A stretch of DNA of 64,000 bases from Pogostemon cablin. Lineage: Eukaryota; Streptophyta; Magnoliopsida; Lamiales; Lamiaceae. The stretch is taken from positions 16,671,117 through 16,735,116 of the forward strand of contig CM043009.1 in assembly GCA_023678885.1 (NCBI GenBank), read 5' to 3'. Made by a program: the position numbers and the translations under genes. Positions 1 to 10,392 of the stretch are shown here, piece after piece. Under the pieces are notes generated by a model. The model did not search any database and was not told where the DNA came from. It saw nothing but the letters and a program-made list of their open reading frames with translations. Within the stretch, counting starts at the first letter, position 1, and the number at the start of each line of letters is the position of its first letter.

Positions 1-325
1 CTGGATAATAACTTCCTTAAAGCTTTTTCATGCCATTCTAATCTTCTGTTCAGGTATCTTGGTACGTCCGTAAGCCTCCCACTAGAAATCAGCTTCACCT
101 GCGAACTAGAAAACAACGCACGCGGTTTTTTATGTCAGTGCAATCGAGATAGGTAAAAATCTTGGCCAACGACCTTAGCCATTTTCATCTTCCGCGGGGT
201 CCTCTATCCCGTTGAATGTTGGTGGATTGAAACGTCGAAATTATTTTATTACCAAGTTGGCTGGCTTGTTACTAGAACTAGGTCATTGTGGTTATCGTGA
301 TGCAGAGTTTGCTTGAAATTGTTGT
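1..325 (-). pseudogene. Ty3/gypsy gag remnant (part 1)
   Basis: On the minus strand this translates, with several stops, into a plant Ty3/gypsy-like gag: an RRFNPPTFNG-type stretch, then EDPAEDEN, then a GEADF.WEAYGR-like stretch and PEQKIRMA. It is the downstream continuation of the gag start at 5006-4912, from which it is separated by the CACTA element at 326-4911. The in-frame stops (for example after EDPAEDENG) show it is dead. The remainder of the element lies beyond the left edge. The family call rests on remembered gag patterns, not an alignment. Confidence 0.55.
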
Positions 326-374
326 CACTACAACAAATAAGCATTAAACACCAGTAAATAGACAACATAAATAA

Positions 375-620
375 GAAATATGTGTTATGGTATGCTATAT
401 ATATGTTGTCTTAAATATATATGTAGTCTTAAATTTTTTTCACGCACTAAGACTACACATATTGACTGGTGGAGTCTTAATGTGGTGTCAAACATGTTAT
501 TTTTCAAGGTAATTTATTATAAGACAACATATATGACAACATATGTTGTTGTCGTAAATTTTTTTTACGCACAAAGACAGCATATATGATAATATATGTT
601 GTCTTAAATTATTATAATGA
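375..620. repeat. Left subterminal repeats of the CACTA element
   Basis: Repeated short motifs of the form ATATGTTGTC, AGACAACATAT and TTTTTTACGCACAAAGAC occur in direct and inverted orientation. They match the array at the other end of the element and probably represent transposase-binding sites. Confidence 0.75.
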
Positions 621-1472
621 TTTTTTTAATTTTATTTTACATAAATACTATATGACAATATACGTTGTGTATAATATAATATATTTTCTAATTAATTTAT
701 TTGTGGCAACATATATAATTTGAATATGTTGTTACTCATAAATTTTGTAGTTTAAAAAAATTAATTTTTTATCTATTTTATTGATATTTTAAGAGTAATG
801 TAGTATTTTAAAATAATAAATAAATTATATAGTATGTTATGTGTTTTAGGTGAGAATAGTAAAATTGTGAAGTTTAATGTAGAACAGACGAAAATAAAAA
901 TTTTGAAATACAACTTGGGACATAGGGAGTATTATTAAAAGATTGAAAATTTTATTAACATAAAAGGAAGCGACGTGTCATAATAGAAATAATTTAAATC
1001 TAAAGCTTGAAAAATGAGTAAACTATTAAATCGTGGTCAGAATTATTCGTTCTATCATTAAGCACTTGAAATATAATTAAAAAAGGAAGCGATGTGTCAT
1101 AATAAAAATTATTTTTTATCACAAAAAATATTAAAATTATTATTAGTAAAATATTAAACTTATTATTAGTAATGAATTAATTAATAATCGAGCATCACTC
1201 TTTTTTATATCTTTCACTTTTATAAAATAACTTAATTATTTTTTATTGAATATATTAAATGTAATAATATATTAAAACTCATTGTCATTATTAATTATTT
1301 TAAATATTAAATTATATTGGAAAAACTAAATAAAAAATTAGTTAAAATATTAAATTCTTTAAAATAAAATATTTTTCAATTATAAAATATTAATTACTAA
1401 AATATTAAATTATTTAAAAAATCAAATATTATTTATGTTATTAAGATTTTAAATAAGAGAATATAAAAATCT

Positions 1473-1759
1473 AGACAAAGTCTCTTGTGAGACGCTATCT
1501 TCATGAGACGGTTTGTGAGACGTGTTAAAGTATGTCGATTATTTAAATAAAGTATGTTACATGGTTGTTAATGTATGTTTTTTAAAGTATGTTGGATTAT
1601 GTATTAAAGTATGATGTTAGTGTGTTATAATTTGATTTATTATCGACATACTTTAATCACAAATAAGCACACTTTAACCACAATTAAGCATACTTTAGTG
1701 ACGGGTTGACCCGTCTCACATCCGTCTCGCCAATAACCCGTCTCACAAGAGACTTACTC
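1473..1759. mobile_element. MITE with GAGTAAGTCTCTTGTGAGACG-type end and 8-bp flanks
   Basis: Inverted ends AAGTCTCTTGTGAGACG lie at 1478-1494 and 1739-1755. Near-identical 8-bp flanks AAAAATCT (1465-1472) and AAAAATCA (1760-1767) suggest a target duplication with one mismatch. The interior repeats AAAGTATG-type motifs and a GGGTTGACCCG palindrome. The same terminal style recurs at 10208-10384 and 37522-37789. The 8-bp duplication is compatible with hAT, but superfamily is not proven. It is nested in the CACTA element. Confidence 0.65.
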
Positions 1760-2116
1760 AAAAATCAATATTTAAAATAATAAATTACTTAAAATAAAAT
1801 ATTAATTATAGGATTAATATGAGAGCGCCACATACATACACAAACACAATTCAAATTTTTTATTTTTAGCAAGCACTTATAAATTAATAATATTAATGAT
1901 GAAATAAATTTTAAATTGTAGAATGTTTAACTTCTAAAATGTTAAACGTATTTCTTTTTAATTTGAGATGTTTAATTAAAAAAACTATAGAAAACCCTAA
2001 AGAAAACTAAAATTCGTATTTCTTTTTAATTTGAGAATGTTTAATTAAAAAAAATATAGAACACCCTAAAGAAAACTAAAATTTTATAAGGCAGAAAAAC
2101 CCGATTATCTAACGCT

Positions 2117-2545
2117 GTGGTCGCTTTGGCGTCAGCCATCGCTGCTTCTCTTCCTTCTCCGGCGAATCCGCCGCCTACAGCCCTCCACCGCCGCTGGGAC
2201 GTTTTCGCTGGCAGATCCAGCGCCGTCTGGCTTCCTCTTTCTCCTCAATCAGTCCTTCGCTCGCGAAGGTCAATTTTTGCCATCTCCGTCCGATTTCCCG
2301 CATCGCCTCCCTACCGGAGTGCGGCCAGTCTTCGCCATCGAAATTCAATCGATCTGGGGCCTGCGTTCTTACTCTTTGAATCCGGCAGATCTGCACCGTC
2401 TAGGTCTCTATCGTCGATCTTCAATCAACCTACACAGTTGTTGTTTGCGACAAAGGATACTCCCTGCTGCCGACCTCGCCGAGCCCATCTCCGATCTATC
2501 CACCCTGTTGTCGGCCGTGCAGTTTAGCAGCTTGCTACCTCTCGT
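2117..2545 (+). other. GC-rich exon-like block inside the CACTA element
   Basis: A sharply GC-rich, pyrimidine-rich island in AT-rich DNA. It contains an open frame of 136 codons (2117-2527) rich in Ala, Pro, Ser and Arg, with no recognised domain. The composition resembles a 5' UTR or first exon of a host gene, so it may be a second captured fragment. Protein coding is not supported: the overlapping frames are similarly open, as expected from base composition. Confidence 0.4.
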
Positions 2546-3817
2546 ATGATCCACCCTATTATCTTTAATCTATTTTAGATAATCTAATTTTGTATTTGAA
2601 ATTAGTGATATGTGGAATACTCATTCTCATCAGCTAGGTTTCCCCTTTTGGGATTTGTCCTTTGGACGATTTTCCACTAGCATAAGGTCAAAGGCGGAGA
2701 GCACTACCTCATTATTTTCTCGGATTTCAAAATTTTTAGGTTCGTCCACTTACTTCCTTCTTGTTTTACAACTTGCGCTCGATCTTGCTTCATCAGTGAT
2801 AAGGGATAATTGGGCTTTATTGTGTATCTGCTTAATTGTGCTTAACTGTTCAGATATCATGTATTTCTCTATGTTTTTGAGAGCTAGAGGGAGAAGGGGG
2901 AGATGGAGTTGTCCCATTCTTTTCTTATTCATATTCCCGTACAGCTAGTACTTCATTTTGGACATCACCAATTTTGGCCCCCAAAATTCAAAAAAAGAGA
3001 GAGGGGAGAGGGAGAGAGATGGGTGGGATTTGTTTTAGTTTTTTTGTGGATGTTTAAATTTTGTTCATTATTTAATCTAATGGGGAAAAAATAATTGTAG
3101 GGTGAAATTATATTTTGTTTGACACAACAACTTGAATGACATTATGTTGATAATAATATAAAGTTAAGATAGGTTGTTTGGCATGGCTTATTATTTTGAG
3201 AATGCATACCATGCTTTCGAGTTAAAGATAAAAGAAACCTTGCTACTGTTCTATACAGTAGTAGTAAGATTAATATGATATTAAAGTTGCTGCTGATTAT
3301 GTTAAGATAGGCTGTTTGGCATGGCTTATTATTTGGTCTGTGTATTCTCCTGTATTTGTGATCTCTCTCTGTCTGCTTTGATAATTAAAGATAAAGACAC
3401 CCACCACTTATCTAGCTCTGGAATCATTAATATGATTATCATGAATTTTGCTATTTAATGAGGAGTTCCTTTGTGTAATCCAGTCATGTATATTCAGGTG
3501 GTGTCTCATGTACTCCAGAAGTTTTAAGAATTAATTCTCATTATAAAGAAGTTTTTGTATTGCTAGATTGGTTGTTTGCTAACTGACTGCTTAACTATTG
3601 CTATCTGTGGGTTGCAACTTTGTCTCTTTATACTGGATCTTTGACCTCTTATTTGCTAGAATTATATGTAGCTTTAAGGGAAGCTAGCTCCACTGCAATA
3701 TTGGTGTCCTGTTTGCTGATTTTAGTTGGGCCCTATTGCTGGATTACAGGTATGCATCTCCTTTTAAAAGTTCAAGAATTTTTTACAAGTGCATTTCTGA
3801 TGTTTTATATTTGTGGG
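2546..3817. other. CACTA interior without a recognised gene
   Basis: T-rich, intron-like sequence. A segment of about 30 bp (AAGATAGG.TGTTTGGCATGG followed by CTTATTATTT) occurs near 3165 and again near 3301, a local direct repeat. The region may include intron or upstream sequence of the captured phosphatase gene, but nothing is identified. Confidence 0.5.
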
Positions 3818-4198
3818 ATTACTACTGATCCAACTCCACCAATTGTCTACTACAGCACAACCCCTGGAGCCAACACTTCATCCTCAAATGGAACTACAAA
3901 CATGTACCAATATCTTGCCTACCAATCTGGAGAAATACATGATGTTGTGATTGGTCCACTGAACGCCAACACACAGTATTACTACCGCTGTGGTTCCACC
4001 TCTTCTCCAGAGCTCACCTTCAAAACCCCACCATCATCCTTCCCTACAACCTTTGCAATCATAGGTGATCTTGGACAGACAGAGTGGACTAGAACAGTCC
4101 TCAAAAACATCGGCAAATCGAACCACGATGTGCTGATTCTCCCTGGAGATTTATCCTATGCAGATTTAACTAAGAGCCACATGTGGGATGCCGCTTAG
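3818..4198 (+). pseudogene. Purple acid phosphatase fragment captured by CACTA
   Basis: The frame from 3818 reads a plant purple acid phosphatase N-terminal half. It begins with the fibronectin-like N domain (TDPTPPIVYYSTTPG, then HDVVIGPLNANTQYYYRCG), then the first metallophosphatase motifs GDLGQTEWT and LPGDLSYAD, which supply metal-ligand Asp and Tyr residues in this family. It stops at a TAG after MWDAA, before the GNHE and later His motifs. More than half of the enzyme, including the remaining ligands, is absent, so no activity is possible. No signal peptide or earlier exon joins it convincingly. The well-kept codons suggest fairly recent capture. A chimeric transcript giving small RNAs against the parent gene is possible but unshown. 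Confidence 0.85.
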
Positions 4199-4479
4199 TC
4201 TAATTAAAACATTGAAAATTTATGTTGGTTATAGCTCTATGCTTTTTGGTTTCTGTTTGTGCATTGAAAATATTGACTCCCGAGAAATTCTATTAAAGCG
4301 ATACTCTTTGTTTTATGTCTGGATTAGAGAGGGTTATTTAATATTTTTTGTATTGTGGATCATGTAAAATACATTTAATCCATCTCGAATTTTATTATCT
4401 AGTTTATTAATCAACGAATATATTTTTTGTATTATTTTAGGAATAAAGATGAGCAAAGACAACACATAATTTGTTGTTA

Positions 4480-4850
4480 TTTTAATTTTTTTGAAAATAA
4501 AATGCACAAGGACAACACATATAATATATAGTCTTTTTTTAAAAAAAGACGCATAAAAATTACATATTATATGTGTTGTCCTTGTGCGTCTTTTTAAAAA
4601 AAAAACACACAAATACTACATATTAGATGTGTTATCCTTGTGCGTCTTTTTTTAAAAAAAGACACACAAAGACTACATATTATATGTTGTCCTTGTATGT
4701 CTTTTTTAAAAAAAAAGGCTCAAAGACTACATATTATATGTGTAATCTTTGTGCGTCTTTTTTAAAAAAGACGCACAAAGGCTACACATATAATGTATTG
4801 TCGTAAATATACTCTAAGACAACACATGCTTAGACTACATAGCATTTTTC
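4480..4850. repeat. Right subterminal palindromic array of the CACTA element
   Basis: Five or so tandem units of about 60 bp, each palindromic: TTGTGCGTCTTTTTT followed by AAAAAAGACGCACAAAG, then ACTACATATTATATGTGTTG. They share motifs with the left end and could fold into hairpins. Confidence 0.8.
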
Positions 4851-4911
4851 CCAAAACAAACCAATGGACAACAGATTATATATGTTGTCTTAATCCTTTT
4901 TTGTTGTAGTG

Positions 4912-5163
4912 TGTGTCAATCCTCGATGGATTGCCACTAAATCATCTCCTGGGTCACCATCAAGAGTTTCATTCGTGGGTAGGTTTCATGGTCTTCCTCG
5001 ACTCATGATTTGGTCAAAACATTATTATAATTACCATTATTGGATATAAATTAACCAAACATAAAAATTCTAAAATATAGTTAAGACATAGTCATAGAAT
5101 AATCAATCTTAAAGGCATGGTATAAAACCTAAGTTAGGTACTTGATCAAGTCTTAGATAGGCT
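4912..5163 (-). pseudogene. Ty3/gypsy leader and start of gag (part 2)
   Basis: Reading on the minus strand away from the PBS, a leader of about 160 bp is followed by an ATG at 5006-5004 opening MSRGRP, a start typical of plant gypsy gag, quickly ended by a stop. The frame runs on towards 4912, where the CACTA element interrupts it, and the gag resumes at 325. The truncated position of gag relative to PBS and LTR is canonical. Confidence 0.55.
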
Positions 5164-5175
5164 GCTCTGATACCA
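5164..5175 (-). promoter_or_regulatory. Primer binding site (initiator Met tRNA type)
   Basis: On the minus strand this reads TGGTATCAGAGC, the standard plant PBS complementary to the 3' end of initiator methionine tRNA. It lies 2 bp inside the LTR end at 5178, fixing both orientation and LTR boundary. Confidence 0.85.
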
Positions 5176-5177
5176 CC

Positions 5178-6100
5178 TGTAACGCCCCGGGATTTTGCTA
5201 TGGGGTTGGACGCTACTAAATATGTCATCTCCCAAAAGTAAAAGAGGTTGAGTATACACGGCGGAAGTAATATAATAAATCCCCAAGGCGATAATATTGT
5301 AAAGTAAAGTAGCATAAAGATTCTTTTACATAATAACGTCTACTCTCCCGAGTAAAGTGGAATATTTAAAATAAGTGCATTAAGATGATATATCTGAAAT
5401 AAAATTCTAAAAAATACCAAAATAAGTCATAATACAAAGTCCTCTAAGGGCTTGGAACATCTGCAGGGCCTCTTCATCTTCCAAACCTTATTCTGAAATC
5501 CAATACGGGGTGAGTGTCTGAAATACACTCAATGGGTTAACTAAAAATGATTGCACAGTTAAAAATAAATGTGTATGTCAAATATACCATAAAATATAAC
5601 ATATACCAATTTAATAAAATATTTTGCACATTGTAGTTCAATAACTCGTTGAAAATATATTAGACCGAACCTTCATCCTATAACTTGTGTTAGTTGGTCT
5701 GTGCGCACTGGGTCGTCACCCCAGTACGATGTTAACATACTTTGAAATACATTTTAATATTGAGCTGACGTAAGCAGTAACTTGTGTTAGTTGGTCTGCG
5801 TGCACCGAATCGTCACCGAGTACGATGTTAGTGGAAAAATATTTGTCATCGAACTAAAAGCACACATGACACATAACATGACATATAAGTAATACATATC
5901 ACATCTTAACATAGCAATCATGACAAAAAATGTAGCACTCGATAAAGAGTGAAAGTTACCCCGCCTTAAACTTTTAGGAAAATAGTATGCTTGACTAGAC
6001 TTGCTCGTTGGTCTCGGTTAAGCCTGTAAGGGTATACTAAACTGAGCTCTACTTCTAATAATAATTCCTAGTACTTAAACTAAATTTCTAATATAGTATA
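5178..6100 (-). mobile_element. LTR of the minus-strand Ty3/gypsy element (outer end uncertain)
   Basis: The inner boundary TGTAACGCCCCGGG (plus strand) abuts the PBS. Inside are two degenerate copies, about 98 bp apart, of a block CTTGTGTTAGTTGGTCTG...CGTCACC..AGTACGATGTTA (near 5682 and 5780). No second LTR is in the window, so the outer end cannot be set. Sequence becomes featureless and AT-rich after about 6060. Confidence 0.6.
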
Positions 6101-6780
6101 ATTAAAATAAATTAACTATTAACTTAAGAAAATATATATAATTACTCGTTAAATAAAATAAATTAAAATAAAATATTTATACTTAAAATAATAAATAGAA
6201 GTACATATTTCTTTTAAAAGTTAAAAATAATAATTTACGATCTTAGTTTATAACACTAATCATAAATCATAACATTAAAAATATAAATACAAATGATATT
6301 AATGTTATTAAAAACGGATTTAAAATAAAGATTCTACACCTAAAATAATGATAGTAGTAAAATCATTATTTAACATTTAAAATTAAATTAATACAAATAT
6401 ATAAATTATAAAAAGTTGATATATATATATTTAATAAAGTTAAATTATAAACATTAATATAATATACAAGGACTTGATTGTAATTTATAAAAATAATAAT
6501 AATAATAATAAATATAATTGAAAATATATAGAAAGAGGTTGACGGCTGTTTCGCATATCAACTATTTCAATTTATATATATTTAATTTTTATATTTATGT
6601 TTATAATTTAACTTTATTAAATATATATATATATGTACAACACATTTTAAGGGTAATATTGGAATATCACTATATATTTATGTAGTTAGTAGTAATATTT
6701 TTGTATATTTGTATATCATAATTATTAAGGATTTTTTAGTATATCTAGTAGTAATCTTCCTTAAAATTAAAATTAAATGC
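6101..6780. other. AT-rich stretch with a perfect short inverted repeat
   Basis: No gene is seen. The arms at about 6422-6455 and 6597-6631 are a perfect inverted match of about 35 bp (TATTTAATAAAGTTAAATTA core), with weaker matching beyond, and a loop of about 140 bp. It may be an old MITE or part of the LTR's outer end. Confidence 0.6.
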
Positions 6781-6854
6781 TAAGTTGCTTAGTTGGCATA
6801 CCCTACAAACATTCCGCAATTTCAAGTAAAGTTCGAGAAACTTTACTTGCTACG

Positions 6855-8144
6855 ACAGAACAGGGGATTTAACGGTCGAAGACATGGCTTTGGTCAATCT
6901 AACGACAACCCCTTACACCTTCTCTGATGTCAACAGGTTCACCATTATAGGCTGCGATGATCAAGCACTCATGGATGGATTAGGAGAGGCGTAGTTTCAC
7001 CAGCAGATCTGTACGTACAGAGACAATGCGGTCGAAAGAGAATGTTTTGGGATTGGATGCTGCCAAACTAACATTCCTAAAGGTGTCAAGCTCTTTCTTG
7101 CAAGCCTTGGAAGCTTCAACAATCATGTGGATATATGGTCTTTCAATCCTTGTTCGTACGCGTTTATTCACGATAGGAGCAGCTTTAGATTCAATCTATC
7201 TGATCTAAACGACACGAGTTTTAAGAACAGAACCAGGACAATGTGCCTTCTATTCTAGAGTGGGCTATTGGAGACAGCAATTGTAGTGAAGCTCAGAAAG
7301 GCGGTGATTTCGCCTGTCTTCAGAACAACAAATGTGTAGATTCTGATATGGGTCGTTAGGGGGTATCGATGTCAATGTGTGCAGGGATATGGGGGGAATC
7401 CATATCTCACTCCAGGCTGCACAGGTAGTCAGATGGATTGCATTTTTGCAAATCTTATTTTTTGGGAGAGACTAACATATTTTCTTGGTAACAAATTGTG
7501 CAGATATTAATGAATGCGATTTGCAGCAACACTGAAGGGAGCTATAGTTGTTCTTGCAAGAAAGGGTATTCTGGCAGTGGGACAAAAGATGGTCGTGGTT
7601 GCATTGCCAACAACTCCCATTTCCCAGTAACCAAATTCGTATTAGGTACTTTAGTTGCTGTCCGAATCTCATGTTATATCTTGATGTTACATTTCCTATT
7701 GCAAACCATTGGATGATTAACATGTAGAATATAATAAAAATATACCCTAAAGGGAAAATATCAATCCTAAGAAAAAAAGTTGAGACATTCATCTAACACG
7801 TATAACGGGAGATTAACATCAAAATATAACAGGACATACCAATCCTCTGGTTGTGTTATACAAGACAGTTTTCATTCTCATAGGATTAATTTGTTTGATC
7901 TCTGATGAAATCTGCAGGAATGAGTTTCGGTTTATTGGCCATAGTATTTGCTATCACCTGGCTACACTTGAGTGTAAAAAGAAGACAGCTCATAAATCTA
8001 AGGCAGAAATTCTTCGAGCAAAATGGTGGGTTGTTGTTAAATCAACAACTCTCTGCAGATGAGAATAGTACCAAGTCAACAAAGATCTTCAGTGCAAAAG
8101 AGCTTGAAAAAGCTACCAATAACTACGCAGAGGATCGGATCTTA
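6855..8144 (+). pseudogene. WAK-type receptor kinase pseudogene, copy 1 (5' and 3' truncated)
   Basis: Exon 1 remains (about 6855-7430) encode part of the galacturonan-binding ectodomain: DLTVEDMALVNLTTTPYTFS, then IIGCDDQ, then ECFGIGCCQTNIPKGV, then an EGF-like GYRCQCVQGYGGNPYLTPGC block. Stops (after GLGEA and after VDSDMG) and frameshifts break it. Exon 2 (from 7503) holds a calcium-binding EGF module, DINEC then TEGSYSCSCKKGYSG, with a deletion frameshift. Exon 3 (from 7918) is open: a membrane segment GLLAIVFAITWLHLSV, a basic juxtamembrane stretch, then IFSAKELEKATNNYAEDRIL. It ends abruptly at 8144 where the TRIM array begins, so the kinase is missing. The signal peptide region is also lost. 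Confidence 0.85.
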
Positions 8145-9240
8145 TGTTAGATTTATCCGCCCAGGGAGCCGGGCTCACTAAATCAACGAGCATGATATTG
8201 TTCATTTAGGGCCGCCCACTGGCTCGCACGATTTTATCACTCTTAGCATATCACCCAAAAGACCTCATGCTAGGGAAAGACTCTCATTTATAAACCCCTC
8301 GCCATCCCCACTTCTAACCGATGTGAGACTTTGGTTGACACCTAACCAACATTTCCCCCTCAAACAAAGTCCCGCAGCTAGACCATCCAATTTGAGGTCC
8401 GAACATCTCGCCAACCCCGAGCTGGGCCGGTTAAGTTTGGGGCCTGGCTCTGACCTAACCAACATTTCCCCCTCAAACAAAGTCCCACAGCTAGACCATC
8501 CAGTTTGAGGTCCGAACATCCTTCCAACCCCGAGTCGGGCCGGTTAAGTTTGGGGCCTGGCTCTGATACCACTTGTTGGCTTTATCCTGGCCCCTATAGA
8601 ATAGTCATGCCCACTCAATCCACTAGCATGATATTGTCCGCTTTGGGCTGCCCACTGGCCCGCACAGTTTTGCTCTCTGGGTATCACACCCAAAAGGCCT
8701 CATGTTAGGGAGAGTCCATCCCTCAATTATAAAACCATCGTCATTCCCACTTCTAACCAATGTGGGACTTTGGTTGACACCCAATCAATATTTCCCCTCA
8801 AACAAAGTCCCTCAACTAGACCATCCAGTTTGAGCTCCGAACATCCCACCAATCCCGGGACGGGCCGGTTAAGTCTGGGGCCTGGCTCTGATACCACTTG
8901 TTGAGTTTATCCGTCCAGAAAACTGGGCACACTCAATCCAATAGTATGATATTGTCCGCTTTAGGCCGCCCACTAGCCCGCACGGTTTTGCTCTCTGGGC
9001 TTCATACCCAAAAGACCTCATGCTAGAGAGAGACTCTCACACTTATAAACCCACAGCCTTCCCTATGTCTAACCGATTTGGGACTTTGATTGACACCCAA
9101 CCAACATTTTCCCCTCAAACAAATTCTCGCAACTAGACCATTCAGTTTGAGGTACGAACATCCCACCATCTGCGCAGTTATGTCTGGGGTCTGGCTCTGA
9201 TACCACTTATTGGTTTTATCCTGGCCCCTATAGAATAGTC
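8145..9240 (-). mobile_element. Tandem TRIM retroelement array
   Basis: Structure in plus coordinates: LTR 8145-8351, internal 8352-8573, LTR 8574-8790, internal 8791-8898, LTR 8899-9105, internal 9106-9208, then a fragment of a fourth LTR from 9209. LTRs are about 207-217 bp, start TGTTRG and end near CAACA. On the minus strand each internal segment of about 110 bp starts with an AGTGGTATCAGAGCC primer site and ends with a GAGGGGGAAA-type polypurine tract. There is no coding capacity, as in TRIMs. The first internal segment contains a 113-bp tandem duplication (8341-8453 and 8454-8566). The array cuts off the WAK copy at the start of its kinase domain. Confidence 0.8.
8286..8330 (-). promoter_or_regulatory. 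TRIM LTR promoter with snRNA-USE-like motif and TATA box
   Basis: On the minus strand AGTCTCACATCG (8330-8319) resembles the plant U-snRNA upstream sequence element RTCCCACATCG. A TATAAA box follows at 8292, about 26 bp downstream. The second LTR has GTCCCACATTG (8768-8758) with TATAAT at 8731, again about 26 bp. The third has GTCCCAAATCG. The conserved spacing suggests a real LTR promoter. Equivalence to an snRNA promoter is only a resemblance. Confidence 0.5.
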
Positions 9241-10199
9241 TGGATAAACACACGAATAATCAAATAATAAACTATTCGTCTATGCAGCGGAATGATCAAT
9301 TATCTCTCTCTTCTTTGAATCTAGCAGGAAACAATCCTAATAATATGATGCACGATAAAGCAAGCAATCACCAAAATAACACAAGCAATTTAACGTGAAA
9401 AACCTCCTCAATGTGAGAAGTAAAAACCACGGGACCGAAGCCTACCAAAAACTTCACTATGAGACAAAAAATTCAAGAGTTACAATCTGCACCCACAGAC
9501 ACTCTTTCACAAACGTATCAAGAGACTCAATACTTGATAACAAACAAAGAGATTAGAAAGAGCTCACCCAACAACACCAACTGCCGTTCAGTGTTCGCAC
9601 CTCTAGGAACCTTAGAACTCGATCTCCACCGTCCGGAATCTACCCTATGAGTCCTGAACGTGCTGTCCAAATTATAGCTAGATCCAACGGTTAGTTTGTG
9701 AGATACGACTTTTTCCCCTCGACTGCGCAGAACTGAATCGCCCAAAAATCTATTTCTTTTTTTGGCCTATTCCCATCAACACAAAGCTCCAAACACGATC
9801 TCCACCGTTCAGAATGTACTTCCTCAAGTTCCGAACAACATAGTACAGGAACAACACTTGTACCCTGATCATAATCATAATCATATTCATATTCACTTGA
9901 CAAGTTTTTTGTTTTTATTTTTATTTTTATTTTTTTTATGAGAATAAATTTGTCTAGCTCTGTGTCAGAGTAAATACTGGTAGGCCGTAGGCTCTTCTGA
10001 TTGGTTTTTTCAATTTCGAATAATTCAATCTCCTGTAAACAATTTCAGAATATAGACTTCACTCAACCCGCTATACATATGTTCACAAGTGATTGTTCTT
10101 AAAAAATGTGTTCTGAGTCAACCTTAATTTGTTGTAAAGATAAAATACGTAATGTCTTGTTATAAATTAAAGTAATTTCGGTATAATATATAAAAGCTA
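9241..10199. other. Unassigned, repeat-like sequence
   Basis: It begins where the fourth TRIM LTR breaks off. It contains retroelement-style wording (CAATTTAACGTGAAAAACCTCC, and two GATCTCCACCGTYC blocks near 9621 and 9798) but no recognisable protein domain. It could be part of an unclassified LTR element. No host gene is seen. Confidence 0.4.
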
Positions 10200-10207
10200 A
10201 AAATCTT

Positions 10208-10384
10208 GGCAAAAACTCCTGCGTCCCCGGGGACACGGTCCGTGTTCCCACGTGAACAATCATTCCCCTCCCTATTCTATTTAAATATATATATTGCTAG
10301 GGAGTTTAAATTGTCAAGGGACACGGAAATTGCAAAGGGGCACAGATCTAAATTCGTGTGCCCGGACGCACAAGAGACTCACTC
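10208..10384. mobile_element. 177-bp MITE with 8-bp target duplication
   Basis: Flanked by perfect AAAATCTT duplications (10200-10207 and 10385-10392). It starts GGCAAAAACTC and ends GAGACTCACTC. The subterminal parts are GC-rich and partly inverted (GCGTCCCCGGGGACACGG against GTGCCCGGACGCAC). It has the same end style as 1473-1759 and 37522-37789. Confidence 0.7.
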
Positions 10385-10392
10385 AAAATCTT

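Larger units (their letters stand above)
326..4911. mobile_element. Non-autonomous CACTA (En/Spm) transposon carrying gene fragments
   Basis: The left end reads CACTACAACAAA at 326. The right end is its inverted copy ending at 4911, and about 22 bp of terminal repeat match with two differences. A 3-bp target duplication TGT flanks it (323-325 and 4912-4914), as expected for CACTA transposases. Both ends carry subterminal arrays of ATATGTTGTC and ACGCACAAAGAC-type motifs in both orientations, the usual transposase-binding architecture. No TNP1- or TNP2-like reading frame is visible, so it would need a transposase in trans. Inside are a MITE (1473-1759), a GC-rich exon-like block (2117-2545) and a purple acid phosphatase fragment (3818-4198). 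It is inserted in the gag region of a minus-strand gypsy element. Confidence 0.88.

Noticed and set aside
380..589. 69-codon open frame near the left end
   Set aside because: It lies in the subterminal repeats of the CACTA element and consists of translated ATATGTTGTC motifs.
2117..2948. Intact host gene between 2.1 and 2.9 kb
   Set aside because: Frames are short, overlap in several phases and have no domain. The block lies wholly inside the CACTA element.
8265..9253. Several 60-80 codon frames between 8.2 and 9.3 kb
   Set aside because: They repeat with the TRIM units and have no domain. TRIMs are non-coding.
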